From: Cheilinus undulatus
Taxonomy: Eukaryota; Chordata; Actinopteri; Labriformes; Labridae
Direction: 5' to 3'
DNA length: 64,000 nt
Assembly (NCBI RefSeq): GCF_018320785.1
Contig: NC_054867.1
Span: 21,765,855 to 21,829,854, forward strand
Shown here: positions 45,601-56,800 of the stretch, one piece after another
How the letters are laid out: each line of letters opens with the position of its first letter
Numbering within the stretch: the first letter of the stretch is position 1
Notes under the pieces: generated by a model
Seen by the model: only the letters and a program-made list of their open reading frames with translations
Database searches by the model: none
Told to the model about the DNA's origin: nothing
Program-made: the position numbers and the translations under genes

Positions 45601-48600
45601 TACTGCATATTAAGTGTTTTAACAGTTTAAATGAAGAAACACTTAATATGCAGGGGGGAAAAGGGGAAATTACAGAAATAACTGCATGCTGGCTATAAAG
45701 CACAGTTTCTTAGCTTTCAGAAACTGTTTGAATTTTTCCGATAGCACAAACTGTCATGCAATTATGGTCATGTAAAGTGTGCTTCAACAGCGCGTCGTCG
45801 ATGACGCGCTAGGAGTAAAAGGGTTAAGTGTTGTAGCCTCATTGTAGAAAAATACCCCTGAGGATTAGCCATGCATCTAAAAATACCTACAAAAAGGGGA
45901 AAATAGCCAGTGTATTATATTTATATGAAAATAGGTTACACGTTAACATGTAAGTATTAAAAACCTAACCATGGTAATGTGACGGTCTTTTGAAAAGTCA
46001 AAAATGCGTCATACCCAAACCATTCAAGGTAAATAGAGCTGCTGGTTGCACCTATTAGACTTAAAAGTAAACAATCAGCTGACAGTGCTGCACCAGTCAG
46101 GACATATCAGTTCATCACCTGTTTGAACAAGCAACATTTTTGCAGCGTTAATGAAAAACACTAAACACTGAATCCCTGAGCTGTGTGAGTATGTGTGCAT
46201 CCTTGTGATTTTGTATCTCTGACTACTGCACAAAACCAGTGAGCTTCTGTAAAAAGGGGCTTTGTGCAGAACCATTTAGCTCATGTAAGGTTGGAGCTTG
46301 TTAAGTTTTAAGTGTGGCCAAGTTTTATCCACTGGGGGGTGCTGCTGCTCTTATAAAATTACTTCCTTGTTCTATTAAGCATCACCTTTTTCCCACAAAG
46401 ACCCACTTATTCTGTCCATATAGGTCCTTTAAACACTTATCTGTGAAGGTATATGTATAAAATGCAACCTTGTCTGTGCTTTAAGGAAACTTGCAGAAAA
46501 GGCGCGATTGTGCAACAAGGGAAAGCTTTTCTTTTCTTCCGTCACCACAGAATGAGGAAAGTGTTTACTGGGCAAACATGAGCTCTGTAGCCAGCCATGC
46601 AGGCTTATTCAGACTACTGACTCAAAGGCAGACAGATCGACTGGCAGATCTCAGAGTGTGAAGAGCCTAAATGTTATGTGGTCATCATGTCCTCATTTGG
46701 ATCTGGTCAACAGGGCAGCGTGTCAGAATGTCCATACATGGTGCCCCTCTTTCTCCGTCTCTTTCTCTCCCCTGTTTCTCTCCACCCCGTTCTTCGAGTG
46801 CCCGTCAACCCCCCCTTCCTCACATACTTTCTGCCACACATACAGACAAAAGAGGATGGGCTAAACAACAGACAAGATACTTCTCAACAATTGTTTCAGT
46901 AATCTGGTGTTCTCTATTGTTTAAACTTTTTATCCCAACTCCAGAAGTCTGGGCTCCGCTCTGTTTTCTCCACTCACAAAGACCTGCATCGTCTAGTTAC
47001 CTGCATTTACCTAAGAGATGTGCACCTCCTCCAAGCCTGTCGTACTTTACCTCTGTTGGGATTTTCCACGTCCGAGCACAGGGCTCCGCTCTGTTTTGAC
47101 ATGCTCTTACATCATTCACATCTAGAGGAGATAAAGGGCTGATCTGCATTTTTCTACCTGGCCTTTGATGTTTGGAGTAGCTGATATTTCCCACGCTGCT
47201 TTTCCTTTTCTTTTTTCCCTGAATGAAATATGGAGTTATGAGTTATGAGCTGTGACATCGTTGAACAAGCGAAGAGGCTTGGCTATGACAGAAACAAGTC
47301 TCAACAAAAGACCGACATGAAAAGAGGTAATTGTTGAAATATTTTTGTGCTGGACTACTTTTTTATCTTCTTTTTTTCTCTTGAACCACAAAGACTTCTT
47401 TCAGTCGACAAATACGTGATGATGGGAGTCTTTTTATGGGATGCTTCTGTTTAGGATGTTACATCCATCACTGTGAATGCTGCAGTGGAATAATGTTTTC
47501 ACAGTGCAAACACATGCCCTCTCAGACTATTTACCTCTTCACTGACAGCAAATAACACTCTGCTCCAGGAAGTCTGTGTGGAAAATAAAAATATGGAGAT
47601 AAAGAAAGGATCCCGCTCAAAAACACAGATGGATTCTTTTCATTTTGGATGACAGCAGGAACTTTTAATGTTCTTTCTTTTCTGATCCTACTCTGAAAAT
47701 GTCAACTGAAAACCAGAAAACACTCACAATTTCCTGACTCTCCCAAACATCTTAAACTACTCAGTTTCCATGGTGATCCAGTTCAAATGGTGACCTCAGT
47801 GCCTGGATGAGTAATTGTTGAACTTTTTTAACCATGCAGTACTTTGGAGGGAAACTGTCGGCCGCCCAGCTGCAGGTGGCGGGCTGGGTGGGAAATGTGC
47901 GGCGCTCTCTGCAAGGGGCTCTGGAGCTTGTGTGGGGCACTGCAGAAGAGAAGAAGGAGGAGGAAGACCAAACTAAGGAAGAAGAGGAAGGAGCTGGAGT
48001 AAGGTTTCAGAGAGCCATATCACCACTTCGTAGCTTTGCCAGACGTAGCAGGAGATCCCTGCGTCGCTTCTCCGTCAGAAGTCGGCAGACTCTGCAGAGG
48101 AGAGCCACGGAAAGCTGCTCTGTAGGTGCTGATAGTTACCCAGAATATGCCCATAAACCTCCTAAATTTTCTATTCATTATCAGGTCAAATTTAATGAAG
48201 TGATTTAATAATGGCACAACCAGATTTTACATCAGTAACATTTAAAAGCTCATTCTAATGGGTGCACAATATAGGATTTTGCTGACCTGTAGTGCCTTAA
48301 AAAAGTATTCACCCCCTTGGATGTTAATCCCTTTTATTGATTTTAGACATCGATCATGGTCAATATGATTTGGCCTTTTTGACAAAAAACTACAAAAAGC
48401 TCTTTAATGTCAGAGTATGAATGTATTGCTACAAAGTAATGTTACTTAAATAATAATTAATATATGTAATGTAAAATGAGTGACTGCATAGATATTCACC
48501 TCCTTTAAGTCAGTTTTTAGTAAATGCAGCTTTGGCTGCAATCACAGCACTTAGTCTGTGTGGATAGGTCTCAATCAGGCTTGCACATCTGGACACTGCA

Positions 48601-51600
48601 ATTTTTCTCCATTCTTCTTTGCGAAACTGCTCAAGTTCTGCCAGGTTGCACAGGGATCAGGCATGAACAGTCCACTTTAAGTCCAGCAAGTAATCCTCTA
48701 CTGGATTGAGTCTGGGCTTTGACTCTGCCACTCCATAACACTCACCCTGTCTTTTTACTCTCTACCTTTAAAAGCCTCCCAGGGCAGGCTGCATAGAAGC
48801 ATCCCCACAGCATGATGCCACCACCATGCGTCATGGTGGGGATGGTGTGTTTGTGATGGTGTGCAGTGTTTGGTGTCTGCCAAAGGTAGCGTCTTGTCTG
48901 ATGGCCAAAAAGCAACATTTTGGTCTCATCTTTGTCTTGCCTTTTGGCAAACTCTAGTTTAGATTTAATGTGAGTTCTCTTCAACAGTGCTTTCTCTTTG
49001 CCACTCTCCCATAAAGCTTTGACTGGTGAAGAACCCAGGTAACAGTTGGTGTATACAGAGTCTCTCCCATCTCAGCTGCTGAAGCTTGTCACTCCTTCAG
49101 AGTAGTCATAGGTGTCTTGGTGGCCTCTCTCACTTGTCTCCTTCTTGCACGGTCACTCAGTTTGTGTAGACGGCCTGAGCTAGGCAGATTTACACATGTG
49201 CCATACTCCTTCCGTTTCTTGATGATGGATTTAAGTGAACTCCAGTTTAGGTCTCCATTTTACAAATAGTGACACTAGTAGCATCAGTTGGCTGGACCTT
49301 TGTAGAATTAGGTTAGTCCCTTTAAAGGGGCTGAATATTTATGTGGCCTCTTATTTTACATGACACATTTTTGTTTAATTGACATTAATTCATAGAAATC
49401 TGTTTCAGTATGACATTAAAGAGGTTTCTTTTTTTGACAAAAAGTGAAATTAAATTGACTATGATTGATTTGTAAAATCAATTAAAGGGAAAACATCCAA
49501 CAGGGTGATTCATCTTAATAGACAATGTAAAACTTCTATCCTTTAAAAGCATGATTTAAAGTTTGAGCATGAAAATAGTAACAATTTTCAGTCCTTAAAA
49601 CACTCTAAAGTGTAATGAATGATCATAATGAAGAAAAAGACTTTGGCTGGTGTAGGTCTGTAGACTTTTAAAGCTAAAATATCAGCTGTAAAGGCAGAAA
49701 CTTTTAAATCAGCTGATATCATATGTCCCTACTTATTGTAGTGAAAAGCGGCCTTTGCTGCTCAGGTTTAACAAGTTCCAAAAGTTGAGCTGCTCACTAC
49801 AATTGGAAAATAAACTCCTAGTTATTTCCTAGTCTTGCATTTCCTGCGCATTAACAGATAACCATGCAAATGTACAAAAAGAGAGTTCCTGTGTTTCAGG
49901 GAGGATAAATTTATCTGACAAAGTTTTCCTTATGTAGAGTTTTATCGGTGCATATGCATGTTGTGGTGTGTCAGTGATAAACATGACACAGTTAGATAAG
50001 GTTTATTCAAGTATGGCTGTGTAATATTCTGTCCTTTATCTGTGGCTACCTTTTGTTGAACAGGAAGTATGCCAGAAAAAAAAGCATGCTAATATAGCAA
50101 AAACAGGCAACTACATTAGAGGAGACAGTTTTTGAGTCACACTGACAGGCTGTCTCACTATTTATGAGCTGCTTATTGAAGCTGCTGCTTGCATTTAAGT
50201 GTGGAAGTGTGTCTTTGTTAATTTCCTCTTCATTTTTATGATCCATCACTACTTTTTATTGTTGACAGTACTTTTCTTTAAATGAGCATTAGACTCCGTT
50301 TGTTGTTAAACTCTCCACTACTTGATAAACAATCGCTCCTGCACATTCCATTGAATTTTAGGATAGAGGTAAACTATAATAAAGACGACTCTGTCTCGAC
50401 TTGTACAGTCACACATGCACAGGTATAATTCACCTCAGAGCCGTATTTTTAGGTGGTAGTATACATACACTGACGGGATTTGTTGAGCTGTATTTTTTAT
50501 TACGATGTGAAATGGTTATCCTTTCAGGAAACTAAGAATAGGCCTCAATAGAGTGTTTACAGTGTCATGTACTTCTGTAGCTCTCTCTGTGCACTGATAT
50601 TTTTGTAAAAACAATGGCTCAGACCACCATAGGTTCTTTCAGTAATGCCACTTATTAGCATTAGCACAGGTACCATCAGCTTTGTGAGGATTTAGGCATC
50701 CTCCAGCTTGGTTTTACTTGCTATCTTACTTTCCTCTGCTTTGTATGTGCCACAACAGGAAGATGTTTTTTCATCTGATAAATCCTCTGCATGATATTTT
50801 CCTTTTATGTATTTCATGTCCAGTCAGTGCAAATGTAAGACAGACAACTTTTGCATGTAGGTAGGTGGGGAACATAGTGTAGCAGCAGTAAGGCACATAG
50901 AGGTTACCTAATTAGCTTATCCTCAGATTATCAAGCAGAAGGCTGAGCATGACTAATTATTCCCCCACTGGAGAAATAAAGTTACAAGGCATTTCATTGC
51001 TTTGATTATCATTATTCATTTTATAAACATAGTAAGTAGTAGAGGTCATGTGGTAATTTTAAATTCTTAAATCCAGTATAAAGGTCACGTGAGAAGGAAC
51101 TGGAGCAAAATCATGTAAAAGGTGCAGATGGTGGTCAAAATATGCAGAACCGGCAACATTGGCTGTGTCTGAAATCCCTCTCCATTTTGTAGCGGTGTCC
51201 GAATTCTGAGTGAGCATTGTTATTCACTATATAGTACTCTTATTCTATCCCACAATGCATTGTGAAAAGTAGTCAGCAACCGATGCCCACTAGCCCAGCA
51301 ATATTTACCATCATGCATCGCGGTTGCTGCTGTCAAACATGACGGACGAAGGACAAGAGCACAGAAACATATAGAAACTTTTTTCATGCTTTTTTTTGTT
51401 TGTTGGTTTTACCAAATCTGTAAGAATATGTAAAGGATTTAAACAGAGTAACTTTTACCCCCTTTGAGGATTACAAGACATGAGACCATCATCTTTTTGC
51501 AAAAATAAGAGATAAAAAAATGTATATATTATTTTGACACTAAAGACACAAAACTTTTTATCTATTAGTATTATTATTTTTTGTGAAAATACGTTACGTT

Positions 51601-53770
51601 CAGTATCACTTTTCAGTGAAATTCTACTGTTAATTTCGATCCTCAGCCGTTGGCAAGGAATTTTACGATGCTGTTAAACATTTTAATTGTGAGATGGCGA
51701 TTACGTAATCACCCGGGGCTAGAGTAGTGCCTGAAATCATTTTTGTGCTTTTCTGTTGAGTCCACTATGTAGTCAATTATATGCTGCTCACTATTTAGTG
51801 GATAGGGAGTAGGGAATGAGTGTGTGGTTTCGGACACAGCCATAGTCAATATTGTATTATTTTACTATTTTAAAATTATGACAAGAGTCTGAGCAAGCTC
51901 AAAAATTGGCACTGGGGGGCTGTACCTGGCCCACCAGACCAAGTCTGTTGTAGACCAAGCCTGGAAACTGGACTGGTACTCAGAAGGGTTCCTGGGCACT
52001 GCACTGAGATAAACCCCCCACTGCTCAGACACTCCTTTGTACGCAGCTCCTCACTCTGACATCAATGAGTGCATGTCCATGCTATCCTTTTAGTGCATGT
52101 GTGTGTATTTCAGTGTTTGTGTGTAGCATGCTTCACCAATAGAGTAAAAATTTGTTGAACCTCAGGAATTAATCTACTTCCTCTTTGTCTTCTTTTTGTT
52201 GTTGTCATTTTTATCGTCATCTTCTTTGTCTTTTCCTCGGGTCACCACAAAATGATCCTAGGAGATTTAAACACAGCCAAAAGGAGAGTGAATGATTTCT
52301 TTAAATCTTTCAGCCAGCCCTGAACCAGAATCCCAAAAGATTAGTGAAGACTTATTTCTGCTACAGCTAGGGATGAAGGATTTGTGAAAGCATCGTGATT
52401 GCGATTGAATATGCAATTAGTTAAGTTCCATATTTTATGTATTTTCAACATACACAAGCATTAAATTGCTCTTTTCGATGAGCAACACAGTGTTAGATTA
52501 AACTAGGGCTAAACAATTTAAAAAATATATATCAAACTGATTATTCAGAGCCATACTGCTAATTTGATATGAACTGTTTTATTGAAGGAATAATCATTTT
52601 AATGTCATTCTTAATTTAATTAAGAAAAACATATAAAAATGACAAAATATGTTTTCTGTAAACTATTCTTAAAAGCATTACACTTAAATGATTGCATGAT
52701 GTTTAGAGCATTACATCTCTGCTACAAAAAATTTTTAAACAAGTGTTTGACACACATTTCAGGTATAAAGAATATTTCACTTTATGCTATTTGGAAATAT
52801 CAGGAGGTCATATTGGGATTTTATCTAAATTTTAATTGATTGCCCGGCCCTAGCTACATCAACATATTTTTTCTGAAATGTTCACTTTTTTTTTTTTTTT
52901 TTTACAAAAATGACACAATTTTGTTTTAACATTAAGCTTTTTGCCTGCCTACAAAAGCGTTGAAATCAAATTTTGTTGATTTAAAGTGTAATATTTATTA
53001 TAGTTGTTGTTACAGTTTTTTTTTTTTTTTTTTTGCATTGCATGTAAAAGTTGTAAGAAAAGATTGGCTTTTTTTCTTGAACATCTGAAAAGTATTAATT
53101 AACTAGAAATTAATTGAAAATTTGAGATGAAGCATTTTCTTGTTACTGATGATAAAGAGAAAGTTTTTACATAATAAACTCAGTTTCTCCTTTGAAAATC
53201 TTCTCATGACTTGATTGTAGGGCTGGGAAGTTAATTTAAAAAATTCAGATGATATCACAATATGTCTTTCAGCCATTTTCAAATCACAGATGCAATATTT
53301 CTTACCAGTTAAATACAATGTTTTGCAGCAGAGATATTTTGCAATATACCAAATCTTCTGTTGGTTGTAATATAGAATGATTTATTGCCTGTTTTTTGAG
53401 AAATAAATAGGATGAGAAATGTAATAAATGATTCCATACTAAATCGCAATTGCAATATTTGGGGATAAAAATAAGTGAGTTTGTATTTCTGTAAACATGG
53501 TCTATGGTAGCAGGAAAAACACTAAGTCTATTCATCCATGCTGTGATGAAGCCAGAGAGTTTGCCTTGTTGCATATTAAGCTATGATAATGATAAATGAC
53601 TTATGGAGATGTTAATGGAGACGGGTGTTTACTTGAGTGTTGTTTTGTATCCAGGTGACACTTAGACAACGTCGTTTTTTGATGTGCCTCTTGACGAAAC
53701 TTGCTTAAAGGAATGTGTGAGGAAATGCGCTGTGGTTTCTTTTGTATGAAGTGTGTGTGTGTGCGTGTGT

Positions 53771-53804
<34 letters not shown>

Positions 53805-56800
53805 ACATGACTTTACCGATGCATTCCCATATGTAGGCGTGACGGCATGACCGTGTTTGATGCGTCGTCGGTGTGTAGGCTAATAGGTGTGTGTTCCTGC
53901 ATGTGTGTGCGTGAACACTCATGCTGATGGTGTTTATTGAGGACAGCCCATCCTCTGTGTCAGGCTCATTAAAAGATGCACGCTCGGCTGGTCCTCAGTC
54001 CTCTCACCCTCTCTAGTTAGTGATCTTGGCTCGGCACACGGTCCACTTCCTCCCTGCTTCAGCTCCTCAGTGTGAAGTAATGTGCATATTTTCAAATCTG
54101 AAGAGCTTTTACACCACTTGATTTGATATTATAAAAGCAGAGTATTACAAGAAGAGTTGATTTATGCAAACTACAGCTCATCAAACAATTCTGAATATCC
54201 TTACTGCTTCTGTTGAATAACAAGGCTTTCCTGCCTGTTTCCTGCTCTAACTAAAGTCTGTTTTTATGTCTATCAGGCACAGGTTAACAGTTACGTCACA
54301 ACAGATCAGGACAAAGACACTGATGCTTTGATAGACAATGAGCCTGACCAGCAGCATGAGGCCTGTGAGGAGGAGCCATCTCAAATTGACAGGTAGGAAA
54401 CAAGCAGCACTTCAAAAACAAATTAAATCAACATGCTGTGAACTACAGAGCGACTGGGCTTTCAAGTGGATTCATGTCTACATCTAACCTGAAACAAAAA
54501 GACAGGCAGGATGAGACAGGTTTGAAGTGCCTTTTCTTGCGTTTTGATGTGCTGAAGGCAAAGTTTCACATTGAAGTCTTTTAAGTCAGACTGACAAAAA
54601 GAAGCCCCACAGCTATCTTACATTAGAGTGAGAGCACATAGCCCAAAGGTTTCAGTCATTACTAACTGCACTTTTATTTATTAACTACCATAAATGCCAA
54701 AACTGGAATATCTGTAGTCAGATTTAAATATTCAGTTTAAGGAGGCTAAATATTGTCTGTTTTTAGATTTCTTTTTATTAACAGAACACTGAATAACATG
54801 TAATGTGTTTTAGAATAGATATTAAATGGCACAAAAAGGTGTATGATTCATCACTTCCTGGTGTCAGTGTTTTAAGATGAATTCTGTGACAGCATACCTA
54901 AGAGTAGCTGAAGTTTGAGATGTGGTAGTTTTCAAGTATTTTGAGAGTTGAGATCATTGCACCCCCTTGTGGTTAATAAAACACAGCACATATTTTAAAG
55001 AGAACCCTTCATTTCAAGATATACTGATCTTATTAGTGTTTTTTGATGTGTCTTATACAAGGACATGCACTAGGTTTCTACATTTTGAATAATTTTGAAA
55101 ATATAGATTTGCATGTTGGCTGCCAATGTTGTGCAATACATTATGGGTAGTGATGCCAAATGATTGCATTTTTCTTCTTCCACATGTTTCCAATTGGACT
55201 AACCTTGATCTACTTTACATGAACTTCTTCCTTATGGTTCTCCTCACTAAAACTGAATTCAAAGGGCTATTAAGGGCTATAAGGATAGCATAGGAACAGG
55301 AACAGTGTGACCATTTGACATCGCTCTCAAGGTCCCAGAATGCATTGTGCAACAGTAGCAGCCTACATTCTTTAAACATTCTCAAAATGTAGAAATCTAG
55401 TGTGTTTTTGTGCACAGCATCCACATTTAAGACGCAAACTACGTCCAAGTCATTATGTCTTAATATCTGGAATGTCAGTTAAGGTCCATTACCAGTGCAT
55501 TATAATATATTTTTTTAATCGCATTGATTGCATGCTTTATTGAGTACTTTAGCACACTTTGGTTTCGCCACTGTAACGCCATCCCTGCAGTGATGTAAAA
55601 TAAATACACAACTGTTCCTAAATGTACTGGAAAAAAAAGACAGCTCAGAGGGCAGGTCAAAAGTCATCTGTACTTTTATTGTCCCCTTCTTTTCCTTTTT
55701 AACTGAGACAAGGGTCTTTTTCCATGGTAATGTCCATGTCATATTTGTCGATCAACCTAATAAAATTTCTTTTTTCAAAATGAAAGCAGGTTTGAATAGA
55801 AACAGGAATTCAGTTACCCTTAGATTAATCCAAACTGAAACAAAACATGTTTTAAATGAAAAATAGATACATTTTTAACATGAGACAAAAAGAGGAGATT
55901 AATTGCATTTTTCAGAAATTCTTACATTAATCGGGATTAACAGTAAAAGATTCCATACTTTGACAGCCCTATTTAAAATATAGTGTTCCTTCTAATTATA
56001 ATAAACTTTATTTGCATTGCACCCATCTAATTTACTTCCAGGTTACAGCTTGCTTTACAACAGCGAAAGAATAAAATAATCTAGAAGGGTGCTTCCAAAA
56101 GGTACTGTAGATGGGCTGCAGGCCATTTACAATAACTAATAATCATTGAAATAAAACACGGATCCCGAAGTACTTGATTACCTGTTATTTTTTGAGTCTC
56201 AGAAGTAATAAAAACTGCTGTTTTACTTATGCCACCTTTTCAGCATTTATTTTGTCTGATGTCTGATCTATCAGTGTCATGGTCAAACTAGTGTTGTATT
56301 AATTGTTGACATTTTTAAAATATTCTACTATGCCGCTGTCTTCCTAATTTAAAGAATTAATCACTGTCTTTGGAGACAACAAGGCTACTTGGGTAGAGAT
56401 TGCTTGGCCTCATAGTACATTTACAGAGATGAATACTAGCAAAGAAAATTTAGGTGACTTTGCAAATGCCTGGTTAAACAGAATTAACGGCAGTGCTTCC
56501 TTAATTGTACTTTGCCACCCACAAACACTTTCCGATAAAAGTAATGTATCTGAGAGCCAAGCAATCACAGTGAAATGTTCTGTTTATAAAATAAACAGGA
56601 AATGAATAAATAAAAGGTCAATATTTGAGTATCATGTTATGATTGCAAAAGGTTTTTGTTGGACCTCAGAAGATTTTCAGGGCTCAAGCTGGACTGCAGA
56701 ATACTAGAGGATGGAATCTGGTAAAGATAAAAAATAAAAATAGACAAGACTTGTAGTATAGATTAACCTTGCAAAGCAGATGGATACGCCCATTTCCATG

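Larger units (their letters stand above)
48259..49731. mobile_element. hAT family C element split by a Tc1 element
   Basis: Left end tgggtgcacaatataggatt. The right end, inverted, is tagggacatatgatatcagc. The body right of the Tc1 (gaagaaaaagactttggctg, taggtctgtagac) aligns with the other family C copies. The terminal repeats are more diverged than in the 41057 copy. Confidence 0.6.
40263..54276 (+). other. KIAA1671-family large intron
   Basis: 14 kb from gtaaat (40263) to tatcag (54276). Besides the extra exon at 47834 it holds hAT family C copies, LINE ends, a Tc1 remnant, a piggyBac-type MITE and other inverted-repeat elements listed separately. 46-47.8 kb is comparatively free of repeats, as expected if an internal promoter lies upstream of the extra exon. 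Confidence 0.65.
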
